A stretch of DNA of 64,000 nucleotides from Bacteroides timonensis (GTDB lineage: Bacteria > Bacteroidota > Bacteroidia > Bacteroidales > Bacteroidaceae): assembly GCF_000513195.1 (NCBI RefSeq), contig NZ_CBVI010000002.1, forward strand, positions 1-64,000, in the 5' to 3' direction. Position numbers and translations under genes: made by a program. The notes under the pieces were generated by a model. That model had not been told where the DNA came from and ran no database searches. It was given only the letters and a program-made list of their open reading frames with translations. Shown here one piece after another: positions 34,067-43,466 of the stretch. Every line of letters begins with the position of its first letter. Positions within the stretch are counted from its first letter, which is position 1.

Positions 34067-36325
34067 ATGGAAGAGAATGTGGGCCAGAAAGATAAAGAAA
34101 AAGTCGAAGAAGAAATGATTGAACAGGCTTTCCAGCAACTGTTAAACGACTACTTGGCAACCAAACACCGCAAGCGTATTGAAATCATAACAAAGGCATT
34201 CAACTTTGCCAATCAGGCGCATAAGGGCATCAAACGCCGTTCGGGCGAACCCTACATTATGCATCCCCTCGCCGTGGCACAAATTGTATGCAACGAAATA
34301 GGTCTTGGTTCTACATCCATTTGTGCCGCCTTGCTGCACGATGTGGTAGAAGATACGGACTATACCGTAGAAGACATAGAAAACATATTCGGTCCGAAGA
34401 TCGCCCAGATTGTAGACGGGCTGACCAAAATATCCGGTGGTATTTTCGGTGACCGTGCTTCGGCACAGGCAGAGAACTTCAAGAAGTTGCTGCTGACAAT
34501 GTCAGATGATATACGCGTAATTCTGATCAAGATAGCCGACCGGCTGCACAATATGCGCACGTTAGGTTCGATGCTTCCCAACAAGCAATTCAAAATTGCA
34601 GGCGAGACATTGTATATCTATGCTCCCCTCGCCAATCGCCTGGGACTGTACAAGATAAAGACAGAACTGGAGAATCTGAGTTTCAAGTACGAACATCCCG
34701 AAGAGTATCAGGAAATCGAAGAAAAGCTGGCAGCCACAGCAACCGAACGTGATAAAGTATTCAATGATTTCACTGCTCCGATACGTGCCCAGCTGGACAA
34801 AATGGGGCTGAAATTCCGTATTCTCGCGCGTGTTAAATCCATCTATTCCATCTGGAACAAGATGCAGACCAAGCATGTACCGTTTGAAGAAATCTATGAC
34901 TTACTTGCCGTACGTATTATCTTTGAACCACGAAATGCGGACGAAGAACTGAACGATTGTTTTGATATCTATGTCTCCATCTCTAAAATATACAAACCCC
35001 ACCCCGACCGTCTGCGCGACTGGGTGAGTCATCCCAAAGCCAACGGTTACCAGGCCTTGCACGTCACCCTTATGGGAAACAACGGGCAATGGATTGAAGT
35101 ACAAATCCGCAGTGAACGGATGAATGATGTAGCCGAACAAGGTTTCGCCGCCCACTGGAAATATAAAGAAGGCGGAGGCGGTGAAGATGAAGGTGAACTG
35201 GACAAATGGCTGCGCACCATCAAAGAAATACTTGATGACCCGCAACCGGATGCCATTGACTTCCTCGATACCATCAAGCTGAACTTGTTTGCATCGGAAA
35301 TATTTGTGTTTACTCCCAAAGGCGAAATCAAGACTATGCCGCAGAACTCTACGGCACTGGATTTTGCATTCTCCCTGCACACTGACATCGGTAGCCACTG
35401 TATCGGCGCAAAAGTAAACCATAAGCTTGTCCCTCTGAGCCACAAGCTTCAAAGTGGTGACCAAGTGGAAGTTCTGACTTCCAAATCACAACGCGTACAG
35501 CCGGAATGGGAAGTATTCGCCACTACTGCCCGTGCCCGTGCCAAGATAGCCACCATCCTGCGCAAAGAGCAAAGGAACAGCCAGAAAGAAGGCGAAACCC
35601 TTCTGAACGAATTCTTCAAAAAAGAAGAGCTGCGATTGGACGACCTGTTGATAGACAAGTTGGTGAAAGCCCATAATATGAAGAACCGGGACGAGTTTCT
35701 GATAGCTATCGGCAATAAAAAGATCGTATTGGGCGACCTGGATAAAAATGCCCTGAAAGAGAAACAAGGAACCAACTGGAAGAAGTTTCTCACCTTCTCG
35801 TTCGGCGGTAACAAGGACAATAAAGAACCGATTGAAGAAAAACCACTGCAAGAAAAGGAGAAAATCAATACAAAGCAAATCCTGAAACTGACGGAAGAGA
35901 ATATCCAGAAGAATTATATCATGGCAGAATGTTGCCACCCCATTCCGGGTGACGATGTACTGGGATATATGGACGAAAACGACCGTATCATTATCCACAA
36001 ACGCCAGTGTCCCGTCGCCGCACGTTTGAAGAGCAGTTACGGAAACCGTATTCTGGCTACAGAGTGGGATACCCATAAAGAACTCTCCTTCCTGGTGAAT
36101 ATATATATAAAAGGTATAGATGCCATGGGATTGCTGAACGAAGTAACGCAGGTTATTTCCCGTCAGCTGAATGTAAATATCCGTAAGTTGTCCATCGAAA
36201 CAACAGACGGTATTTTTGAAGGAAACATCCAATTGTACGTGCATGATGTGGATGATGTGAAAACCATCTGCAATAATCTGAAACAGATACAAAACATTAA
36301 GCAAGTAACCCGCGTAGAAGGATAA
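34067..36325 (+). CDS. rel: RelA/SpoT-type (p)ppGpp synthetase/hydrolase
   Basis: The 752-residue RSH enzyme has an HD hydrolase domain with LLHDVVEDT, a synthetase domain (RVKSIYSIWNKM, YDLLAVRIIF, GYQALHVTL), a TGS domain (FVFTPKGEIKTMP), a zinc-finger-like C-H-C segment and a C-terminal ACT domain. It makes and degrades (p)ppGpp in the stringent response. ATG 34067 (MEENVGQKDKEK) follows AGGAGA and is preferred over a TTG 57 bp upstream that overlaps the promoter. Confidence 0.94.
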   Translation: MEENVGQKDKEKVEEEMIEQAFQQLLNDYLATKHRKRIEIITKAFNFANQAHKGIKRRSGEPYIMHPLAVAQIVCNEIGLGSTSICAALLHDVVEDTDYTVEDIENIFGPKIAQIVDGLTKISGGIFGDRASAQAENFKKLLLTMSDDIRVILIKIADRLHNMRTLGSMLPNKQFKIAGETLYIYAPLANRLGLYKIKTELENLSFKYEHPEEYQEIEEKLAATATERDKVFNDFTAPIRAQLDKMGLKFRILARVKSIYSIWNKMQTKHVPFEEIYDLLAVRIIFEPRNADEELNDCFDIYVSISKIYKPHPDRLRDWVSHPKANGYQALHVTLMGNNGQWIEVQIRSERMNDVAEQGFAAHWKYKEGGGGEDEGELDKWLRTIKEILDDPQPDAIDFLDTIKLNLFASEIFVFTPKGEIKTMPQNSTALDFAFSLHTDIGSHCIGAKVNHKLVPLSHKLQSGDQVEVLTSKSQRVQPEWEVFATTARARAKIATILRKEQRNSQKEGETLLNEFFKKEELRLDDLLIDKLVKAHNMKNRDEFLIAIGNKKIVLGDLDKNALKEKQGTNWKKFLTFSFGGNKDNKEPIEEKPLQEKEKINTKQILKLTEENIQKNYIMAECCHPIPGDDVLGYMDENDRIIIHKRQCPVAARLKSSYGNRILATEWDTHKELSFLVNIYIKGIDAMGLLNEVTQVISRQLNVNIRKLSIETTDGIFEGNIQLYVHDVDDVKTICNNLKQIQNIKQVTRVEG

Positions 36326-36347
36326 AAAACTATAAAAGCACACTAAT

Positions 36348-36740
36348 ATGTTTAACTCAAAAAAAGGAATAGATGACAAGGTAAGCAATAAATTAACCAC
36401 GCTTTCCAGTCAAAGTTTAATTAAAGGTGATTGTTCCATCGATGGGGATATGCGTATCGACGGAACTGTAGAAGGAAATATCCGGTGTACCGGAAAAATA
36501 GTCATCGGTCCGGAAGGAAAAATACACGGCAACCTGTCTTGTACACACGCTAGCCTTCACGGAACTATCATCGGTGATGCATACGTGAAGGAAGAACTCA
36601 CCCTGAAAGCCAACTGTGTGATGCAGGGCAATATCTATACCACCAAATTGGAAATAGAATCACAGGCTAAATTCAATGGAAGCTGTAATACGAATGATAC
36701 CAGTCATGAGATAAAATTGTTGGAAGCTGTTACTGAATAA
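36348..36740 (+). CDS. Bactofilin-type polymer-forming protein
   Basis: The 130-residue protein shows the bactofilin right-handed beta-helix pattern: repeated short G-x-I/V turns such as DGDMRIDGTVEGNIRCTGKI and IGPEGKIHGNLSC. Bactofilins form cytoskeletal filaments that localise wall or envelope enzymes. It follows rel by 22 bp and probably shares its transcript. Confidence 0.9.
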   Translation: MFNSKKGIDDKVSNKLTTLSSQSLIKGDCSIDGDMRIDGTVEGNIRCTGKIVIGPEGKIHGNLSCTHASLHGTIIGDAYVKEELTLKANCVMQGNIYTTKLEIESQAKFNGSCNTNDTSHEIKLLEAVTE

Positions 36741-36815
36741 CATTATTTACAATATATTCAGGTCCGTCAAAAACCACCTTGCAGAAAAAAGTTTTATTTT
36801 GCATAGACATCTATT

Positions 36816-36853
36816 ATTGATATAAAATAGCTATTTTTGCAGTCTATATCAAT
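36816..36853 (+). promoter_or_regulatory. Promoter and dyad operator of the aryl polyene operon
   Basis: The -7 element TATTTTTG (36832-36839) lies inside two nested dyads: AAAATAGCTATTTT at 36824-36837 and ATTGATATA (36816-36824) with TATATCAAT (36845-36853). The right outer arm overlaps the ATG at 36852. A clear -33 is missing, which suggests activation or repression by a protein bound at the dyad. It is the only evident promoter for the 22-kb operon. Confidence 0.65.
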
Positions 36854-38393
36854 GAAGTATACTATGATAGTCGGCAAATATATAAATTTGGGAACGCTCC
36901 AGAAGCTACTGTTTGATGATGAAAAAGTAATTATTTCCGATGAATGTATTCAAGAAGTAGATAAGAGTTTTCGTTTCTTGAAGGATTTCTCCAGTGATAA
37001 AATTATTTACGGAATTAATACAGGGTTCGGTCCTATGGCTCAATATAGGATTGAAGATAAATCATTAACGGAATTACAATACAACATCATCAGGAGCCAC
37101 TCTACTGGAGCGGGAAAACCATTGCCTCCTCTTTATGTGAAAGCAGCAATGATTGCCAGATTATTCACTTTTCTTCAAGGGAAATCAGGTATACATACAG
37201 AGCTGGTCGAATTACTCGTCAAGTTTATTAATCTGGATATTTTTCCGTATATACCGGAGCATGGCAGTGTAGGTGCCAGTGGCGATTTAGTGCAATTGGC
37301 GCATATAGCGTTGACGCTGATCGGTGAAGGAGAAGTGTTCTATCAAGGGCAGCTACAACCCACTGCCCAGGTACTTGAGAAGAATCATCTCAAACCTTTC
37401 TCCATACATATCCGTGAGGGGCTTTCAGTAACAAACGGCACTTCTGTCATGACAGGCATTGGCATTGTTAACTTGATTTATGCCCGCCAATTGCTCAACT
37501 GGTCCGTATGCGCCTCGGTAATGATGAATGAAATTGCTGCATCGTATGATGATTTTGTTTCTCAACCGCTGAATGATGCCAAACTTCATAAAGGGCAGCA
37601 AAAGATAGCTGAAATGATGAGAGTCTGGATGTCCGACAGTAAATGTACTCTCAAAAGAGAAAATGAACTGTACGGACAGAAACACGAAGAAAAGATTTTT
37701 GAACATAAAGTGCAGCCTTATTACTCGTTAAGATGTACTCCACAGATATTGGGACCGGTTTATGACACCCTTATAAATACGGAAGAAGTATTGATAAACG
37801 AAATCAACTCAGCTTGCGACAATCCGATTGTTGATCCGGAAACCCAAAATGTATATCATGGCGGAAACTTTCATGGTGATTACGTCTCTTTTGAGATGGA
37901 TAAACTGAAAATAGCCATAACGAAACTGACAATGCTAAGTGAACGCCAATTGAACTATCTGTTCCATGATCGCATCAACGGAATACTTCCTCCATTTGTC
38001 AATCTGGGAGTATTAGGGTTGAATTATGGGTTACAAGCCTCACAATTTACAGCTACTTCCACAACAGCCGAGTGTCAGACGTTATCTAATCCCATGTATA
38101 TACACAGTATCCCAAACAACAATGATAATCAGGATATTGTAAGCATGGGAACTAACTCTGCGTTAATAGCCAAAACAGTCATAGAGAATTCTTTCCAGGT
38201 TATGAGCATCCTGTTTATGGGTATCGTACAGGCTGTAGATTACTTAAAGATACAGAAAAAGCTCAGTACGGAATCGCGTTGCGTATACAATGAGATCCGG
38301 GCATTTTTCCCTGTATTTACCCAGGACACTCCCAAGTACAAGGAAATAGAGGCTATGAGTGAATACTTGAAAAATAAGAAATTCAATTTATAA
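36852..38393 (+). CDS. Tyrosine ammonia-lyase (HAL/PAL superfamily)
   Basis: The enzyme (513 residues from ATG 36852) deaminates an aromatic amino acid using the MIO cofactor. The MIO triad is GSVGASGDLVQL (A142-S143-G144), and the catalytic Tyr is in YGINTGFGPMAQYRI (Y53). It closely resembles, from memory, the Flavobacterium tyrosine ammonia-lyase, including LQYNIIRSHSTGAGKPL and MYIHSIPNNNDNQDIVSMG. Its product would be p-coumarate, the usual aryl head of flexirubin-type polyenes. It is first in the operon. Histidine ammonia-lyase is the alternative, less likely by context. Longer TTG start would overlap the promoter. Confidence 0.88.
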   Translation: MKYTMIVGKYINLGTLQKLLFDDEKVIISDECIQEVDKSFRFLKDFSSDKIIYGINTGFGPMAQYRIEDKSLTELQYNIIRSHSTGAGKPLPPLYVKAAMIARLFTFLQGKSGIHTELVELLVKFINLDIFPYIPEHGSVGASGDLVQLAHIALTLIGEGEVFYQGQLQPTAQVLEKNHLKPFSIHIREGLSVTNGTSVMTGIGIVNLIYARQLLNWSVCASVMMNEIAASYDDFVSQPLNDAKLHKGQQKIAEMMRVWMSDSKCTLKRENELYGQKHEEKIFEHKVQPYYSLRCTPQILGPVYDTLINTEEVLINEINSACDNPIVDPETQNVYHGGNFHGDYVSFEMDKLKIAITKLTMLSERQLNYLFHDRINGILPPFVNLGVLGLNYGLQASQFTATSTTAECQTLSNPMYIHSIPNNNDNQDIVSMGTNSALIAKTVIENSFQVMSILFMGIVQAVDYLKIQKKLSTESRCVYNEIRAFFPVFTQDTPKYKEIEAMSEYLKNKKFNL

Positions 38394-39122
38394 ATGAAAT
38401 ACGCATTAATAACAGGCGGAAGCCGAGGTATAGGACGTTCTGTCAGCATCAAGTTGGCAGCAATGGGATATACCGTGCTGATTAATTATCAAAGTAACGA
38501 TAAGGAAGCGGCAAACACACTGCAATTAGTTCGTGAAAACGGAGGCGCCGGAGAATTATTGAAGTTCGATGTCACTGATCCAAAGGCAGTATCCGAAGCT
38601 TTAAATAACTGGAGCGAACAACACCCGGATGAATATATCGAGGTGCTGATAAATAATGCAGGCATCCGCAAAGACAATCTGATGCTTTGGATGACCGAAG
38701 CAGAATGGAGCGGGGTACTGAACACCAGCCTGAACGGCTTCTTTTATGTCACCCAGGCATTGCTTAAGAACATGCTTGTCAAACGTTTCGGACGCATTGT
38801 CAACATCGTTTCATTATCAGGAATCAAGGGCATGCCAGGACAAACCAATTATTCTGCCGCCAAAGGAGGTGTCATTGCTGCTACCAAAGCATTAGCTCAG
38901 GAAGTGGCGAAGAAGCACGTGACCGTCAATGCGGTGGCTCCCGGATTCATCCGCACGGAAATGACCGAAGATATCAACGAGAACGAATGGAAAAAACATA
39001 TCCCTGCCGGACGCTTCGGCGAACCGGAAGAAGTAGCTGATCTCGTAAGTTTCTTAGTATCTCCCAATGCATCTTATATTACAGGTGAGGTTATTTCAAT
39101 CAATGGAGGACTGCATACATGA
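38394..39122 (+). CDS. FabG-like 3-ketoacyl-ACP reductase
   Basis: The 242-residue SDR protein has the NADPH motif GGSRGIGRS near residue 8, NNAG, and a Ser-Tyr-Lys active site in VSLSGIKGMPGQTNYSAAK. It reduces 3-keto groups during polyene extension. It abuts the lyase stop codon and overlaps the next gene by 4 bp. Confidence 0.93.
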   Translation: MKYALITGGSRGIGRSVSIKLAAMGYTVLINYQSNDKEAANTLQLVRENGGAGELLKFDVTDPKAVSEALNNWSEQHPDEYIEVLINNAGIRKDNLMLWMTEAEWSGVLNTSLNGFFYVTQALLKNMLVKRFGRIVNIVSLSGIKGMPGQTNYSAAKGGVIAATKALAQEVAKKHVTVNAVAPGFIRTEMTEDINENEWKKHIPAGRFGEPEEVADLVSFLVSPNASYITGEVISINGGLHT

Positions 39123-40339
39123 GAAGAGTTGTCATTACAGGAATGGGGATTTACTCATGCATAGGCAAAAACCTGAGCGAAGTAACAGACTCATTATATA
39201 ACGGTAAATCGGGCATCGGCATTGATCCTCAACGGAAAGAGATGGGATATCTGTCTGCACTGACCGGCTTGTTGGAGCGTCCTGATCTCAAAAAGATGCT
39301 GGACAGACGAAAACGTCTCTGCCTGCCTGAACAAGGAGAATATGCCTATCTGGCAAGTGTGGAAGCCTTCAAAAATGCAGGTATTGATGAAGCATTCCTG
39401 GAAGCGAACGAAGTAGGAGTGCTCTATGGAAATGATAGTAGCACTGCACCGATTATTAATGCTGTGGATATTATCCGGGAAAAGAAGAATACCGTTCTGG
39501 TAGGTTCCGGTTCTATCTTCCAGTCGATGAATTCAACTGTGTCGATGAACCTGTCGGTCATCTTTAAACTCAGAGGAGTAAACTTCACAATCTCCGGTGC
39601 TTGTGCAAGCGGTTCCCACGCCATTGGCATGGGATATCTGCTTATCAAATCGGGATTGCAGGACTGTATTCTTTGTGGTGGCGCACAGGAAGTAAATCCA
39701 TTCTCAGTGGGTAGTTTCGATGGGTTAAGCGCATTTTCCAACCGTGAAGCTGAACCCCAGAAAGCATCCAGACCTTTTGATAAAAGCAGGGACGGGCTTG
39801 TACCCAGTGGAGGTGGCGCCAGCCTGGTACTGGAAAGTTATGAATCAGCTGTCAGGCGAGGAGCCCCCATACTGGCAGAAATTATCGGCTACGGTTTTTC
39901 ATCCAACGGAGATCACATATCTGTTCCTAATATAGACGGGCCAAAGCGTTCATTGGAAATGGCCACTCGGAATGCCGGAATCGCATTGGATGAAATTAAA
40001 TACATCAATGCGCACGCCACTTCTACACCAATAGGTGATTTGAATGAAGCAAAAGCCATAGCGGAAGTATTTGAAGGACATCGCCCATACGTGACGTCCA
40101 CCAAGTCTATGACCGGTCACGAAATGTGGATGGCAGGTGCCAGTGAAGTAATCTATTCTACTTTAATGATGCAAAATAACTTCATTGCTCCCAATCTGAA
40201 TTTCGAAGAGCCGGATGAAGCATCTGCCCAACTTAATATCCCCACCCAACGAGTAAATATGGAATTTGATACATTCCTCTCAAACTCATTCGGATTCGGA
40301 GGAACCAATTCTACATTAATTATTAAAAAAGTAAAGTAA
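39119..40339 (+). CDS. Ketosynthase 1 (FabF-like, catalytic triad intact)
   Basis: The 406-residue ketosynthase has Cys-His-His intact: C162 in SGACASGSHA, H299 in NAHATSTPIGD and H334 in KSMTGHEMW. It would condense malonyl-ACP onto the growing chain. Length and motifs are those of a KAS II enzyme. Confidence 0.93.
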   Translation: MRRVVITGMGIYSCIGKNLSEVTDSLYNGKSGIGIDPQRKEMGYLSALTGLLERPDLKKMLDRRKRLCLPEQGEYAYLASVEAFKNAGIDEAFLEANEVGVLYGNDSSTAPIINAVDIIREKKNTVLVGSGSIFQSMNSTVSMNLSVIFKLRGVNFTISGACASGSHAIGMGYLLIKSGLQDCILCGGAQEVNPFSVGSFDGLSAFSNREAEPQKASRPFDKSRDGLVPSGGGASLVLESYESAVRRGAPILAEIIGYGFSSNGDHISVPNIDGPKRSLEMATRNAGIALDEIKYINAHATSTPIGDLNEAKAIAEVFEGHRPYVTSTKSMTGHEMWMAGASEVIYSTLMMQNNFIAPNLNFEEPDEASAQLNIPTQRVNMEFDTFLSNSFGFGGTNSTLIIKKVK

Positions 40340-40346
40340 TATAAGT

Positions 40347-40604
40347 ATGACCCACGAAGAAATCATTGAAAAGATAAGAGAAACCTTATCCGAGGAATTT
40401 GAAGTAGATATCGATCTTATCCAGCCTGATGCTCCGCTCATGCAAACCCTTGAGTTAGACAGTCTGGACTTGGTAGATATGGTAGTGTTGATTGAAAAGA
40501 ACTTCGGTTTTAATGTAACCGGGCAAGATTTTGTCGGAATCAAAACGTTCCAGGACTTCTATAATCTCGTTATCACACGTATGGCCGAAAACAAAAACGA
40601 ATAA
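40347..40604 (+). CDS. Acyl carrier protein 1
   Basis: The 85-residue acidic helical protein carries the phosphopantetheine serine in LELDSLDLVDMV (S39). It would hold the growing polyene. A phosphopantetheinyl transferase is not seen in the window. Confidence 0.93.
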   Translation: MTHEEIIEKIRETLSEEFEVDIDLIQPDAPLMQTLELDSLDLVDMVVLIEKNFGFNVTGQDFVGIKTFQDFYNLVITRMAENKNE

Positions 40605-40609
40605 ACAAG

Positions 40610-41494
40610 ATGTGGAAAGGTAAAACCCGTGGCGGTGTATCCGGATACCTGTTTTTCATTTACCTAATCAGGTATTGTGGTGTAAAAGCCGCTTATGGTT
40701 TTCTGTCTCTGATTGTTCTTTATTTTATTCCGTTCGCTCCGAAAGCAACAAAGAGTATCTGGCAATATGCCCGTCGTATCTTAAAACGGAACCGCATACA
40801 GTCGGTGGGACTATTACTGAATAACTATTATCGTTTGGGACAGATACTTATAGACAAGGTAGCCATTGGAAATGGAATGATCGACAAGTATCATTTCAAA
40901 TTCAACCACTATCAGGAGTTTCTAAATGTATTGGATGGAAATCAGGGAGTAATCATGATCGGTGCACATGTTGGTAATTGGGAAATCGGAACTCCCTTTT
41001 TCAATGACTACAGCAAGAAAATGAATGTGGTGATGTACGATGCCGAACATCAAAAGATTAAAGAAATACTGAAAAAGAACGGGCAGCAGCAACCTTACAA
41101 GATTATACCGGTCAACGAAGATAATCTGGCACATATATTTAAAATTACAGAGGCACTGGATCATAAAGAATATGTCTGTTTTCAAGGAGACCGCTATCTG
41201 AATGCAGATAAACTGCTGACTTGCAAGTTCATGGGACACGAAGCACGTTTTCCAATCGGTCCTTTCCTATTGGCATCGCGGATGAAAGTTCCGGTAGTCT
41301 TCTATTTTGCCATGCGGGAGGCTAAACAAACCTATCATTTCCATTTTATACTCGCGGAGCAAGTGTCCGGTTCGAAAGAGAAAAGAGCAGAACAATTATT
41401 ATTGGAACAATATGTGAATGCTCTGGAAAAAATAATCGGCCAATATCCCGAACAATGGTTTAACTATTATTCTTTCTGGAACCCGTCTGAATAA
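40610..41494 (+). CDS. LpxL/HtrB-like membrane acyltransferase
   Basis: The 294-residue protein has an N-terminal hydrophobic region and the late lipid A acyltransferase motif H-x4-E in GAHVGNWEIG (H120, E125), then CFQGDRYLN. In this operon it would acylate the polyene or attach it to a lipid rather than act on lipid A. The target is inferred from context. Confidence 0.85.
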   Translation: MWKGKTRGGVSGYLFFIYLIRYCGVKAAYGFLSLIVLYFIPFAPKATKSIWQYARRILKRNRIQSVGLLLNNYYRLGQILIDKVAIGNGMIDKYHFKFNHYQEFLNVLDGNQGVIMIGAHVGNWEIGTPFFNDYSKKMNVVMYDAEHQKIKEILKKNGQQQPYKIIPVNEDNLAHIFKITEALDHKEYVCFQGDRYLNADKLLTCKFMGHEARFPIGPFLLASRMKVPVVFYFAMREAKQTYHFHFILAEQVSGSKEKRAEQLLLEQYVNALEKIIGQYPEQWFNYYSFWNPSE

Positions 41495-41509
41495 ACAAAA
41501 ATCAACAGA

Positions 41510-42595
41510 ATGAAACTATTCCCTTCATTACAAAAAAGATATGCCAAAGAGCGATTCACCGCTGTGCAAGCACAGCGATTGGCCCAGGAAATCGCTTTTG
41601 GCCCCGTCGTATTTCAGGTCTCACGCCTGATGCTGAAATTCGGTATTTTCCGCCTGCTATCCGATAATCGGGAAGGTCTGTCACTGGAACAGATCAGCCA
41701 GAAAACCGAATTATCCAGATATGCAGCACAAGTTCTACTGGAAGCCTCCCTCACCATAGGTACTGTATTGGTAAAAGACGATCAATATATACTGGCAAAG
41801 GCCGGATGGTTCCTGTTGAACGATGAGATGGCACAAGTGAACATGAATTTTAATCAGGACGTCAATTACAAAGGTCTGTTCCACCTGGAAGAAGCGTTGG
41901 TAAATGGCCGCCCCGAAGGTTTGAAAGAACTGGGAGACTGGCCTACTATTTACGAGGGATTATCCGACTTACCCGGGCAGGCACAGAAAAGTTGGTTCGG
42001 CTTCGACCATTTTTATTCGGACAATTCTTTCGATCAGGCACTCGAAATCGTATTCAGCCACTCTCCCCGAACTCTGCTTGATGTAGGAGGCAATACAGGT
42101 AGATGGGCTACCAAATGTGTGCAATACAACAAGCAAGTAGAAGTTACCATTATGGATTTACCTCAACAACTGGAAATGATGAAGCAAAAGACGGAAAAAA
42201 TTTCCGGCCACGAGCGTATTCATGGACATGGTGTAAATCTTCTCGATGAAAATGTACCTTTCCCGAAAGGTTTTGATGCGATCTGGATGAGTCAGTTTCT
42301 GGATTGTTTTTCCGAGAAAGAAGTTATCAGTATACTCTCACGGGCTGCTCAGTCCATGTCTACAGAAGGGCGACTCTACATCATGGAAACATTCTGGGAC
42401 CGACAGAAGTTCGAAACTGCTGCCTACTGCCTGACACAGATCAGTATATACTTTACTGCTATGGCAAATGGTAACAGCAAAATGTATCACTCCGACGATA
42501 TGGCACGGTGCATTCAAGAATCAGGGCTGGAAATAGAAGAAATATATGATAACCTGGGATTGGGACACAGTATTGTAAAATGTAAACTGAAATGA
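41510..42595 (+). CDS. SAM-dependent O-methyltransferase-like protein
   Basis: The 361-residue protein has a winged-helix dimerisation half (about 20-110, FGIFRLLSDNREGLSLEQIS) and a class I methyltransferase fold with LLDVGGNTGRWA (190-201). This is the plant/bacterial O-methyltransferase layout. It may methylate the aryl ring or a related position. Overlaps the next gene by 4 bp. Confidence 0.82.
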   Translation: MKLFPSLQKRYAKERFTAVQAQRLAQEIAFGPVVFQVSRLMLKFGIFRLLSDNREGLSLEQISQKTELSRYAAQVLLEASLTIGTVLVKDDQYILAKAGWFLLNDEMAQVNMNFNQDVNYKGLFHLEEALVNGRPEGLKELGDWPTIYEGLSDLPGQAQKSWFGFDHFYSDNSFDQALEIVFSHSPRTLLDVGGNTGRWATKCVQYNKQVEVTIMDLPQQLEMMKQKTEKISGHERIHGHGVNLLDENVPFPKGFDAIWMSQFLDCFSEKEVISILSRAAQSMSTEGRLYIMETFWDRQKFETAAYCLTQISIYFTAMANGNSKMYHSDDMARCIQESGLEIEEIYDNLGLGHSIVKCKLK

Positions 42596-43026
42596 AAAGA
42601 ACTCCTATCATATCCGGTGAAGGAATCCTGAACCTGATACCACAACGACCGCCAATCGTTATGGTAGACTCATTCTGTGGCATTGAAGATAATTGTTCCT
42701 ATTCAGGTCTCACAGTCACTGACGATAATATCTTCTGCCAGGAAGGCAAATTGCAGGAAGCAGGTATTATTGAACACATAGCCCAATCGGCAGCGGCACG
42801 GATCGGATATATCTATTTACAGAAAAATGAACCGGTACCCTTAGGCTTTATCGGTTCGGTAGATAAATTAACCCTTCATCGTTTACCGGAGACAGGACAG
42901 GAATTATCCACTGAAATTACGGTTATTCAAGAGGTATTCGACATTACTTTGGTATCTGCTTGTGTAAGTACTACGGAAGGAGTGATTGCAGAATGTAGGA
43001 TGAAAATATTTTTAGATAAGAAATGA
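42592..43026 (+). CDS. ApeP-type hotdog dehydratase subunit (Glu-bearing)
   Basis: The 144-residue hotdog protein resembles ApeP-type 3-hydroxyacyl-ACP dehydratases. It keeps the catalytic-type Glu in AGIIEHIAQS (E61) but lacks the GHFP histidine of FabZ. The complementary subunit, with the histidine and without the Glu, is encoded at 49413-49790. In proteobacterial aryl polyene systems ApeI and ApeP form a heterodimer, which this pair fits. Confidence 0.8.
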   Translation: MKRTPIISGEGILNLIPQRPPIVMVDSFCGIEDNCSYSGLTVTDDNIFCQEGKLQEAGIIEHIAQSAAARIGYIYLQKNEPVPLGFIGSVDKLTLHRLPETGQELSTEITVIQEVFDITLVSACVSTTEGVIAECRMKIFLDKK

Positions 43027-43466
43027 GGCAAAAAACGAATCTGCATACACCTGCACTCATTGACCGCACCACAATAAAGGTACGTTTCAGTGAAATAGAC
43101 TCCATGCAAATCGTATGGCATGGTGAATATGTACGCTATTTTGAGGATGGAAGAGAGTCTTTCGGAAAGCATTATAGTTTAGGATATATGGACATCTACA
43201 GTGAAGGATATATGGTACCCATCGTTGAATTAAATTGCCAATTTAAGCAATCCTTATCCTTCGGTGAAGAAGTTATCATTGAAACCCGATACATTTCTTG
43301 TGAAGCTGCCAAGATTAAATTCGAATATGTACTATATCGGGCTACAGACAACAATATCGTTGCTACCGGAAGTACGACTCAGGTTTTTCTAAATACTAAC
43401 AGGGAGCTGGAGTTAGCAACTCCGGCCTTTTATCAGGAATGGAAAAGGAAATGGAACATTCTATAA
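43023..43466 (+). CDS. YbgC-like hotdog acyl thioesterase
   Basis: The 147-residue protein has the 4-hydroxybenzoyl-CoA thioesterase pattern RFSEIDSMQIVWHGEYVRYF with the catalytic Asp (D26). It may free chains from ACP or edit stalled ones. It overlaps genes on both sides. Confidence 0.85.
   Translation: MRQKTNLHTPALIDRTTIKVRFSEIDSMQIVWHGEYVRYFEDGRESFGKHYSLGYMDIYSEGYMVPIVELNCQFKQSLSFGEEVIIETRYISCEAAKIKFEYVLYRATDNNIVATGSTTQVFLNTNRELELATPAFYQEWKRKWNIL

Noticed and set aside
36852..38393. Histidine ammonia-lyase of the hut pathway
   Set aside because: No hutU/hutI/ftcD genes are nearby, and the sequence looks closer to flavobacterial tyrosine ammonia-lyase.
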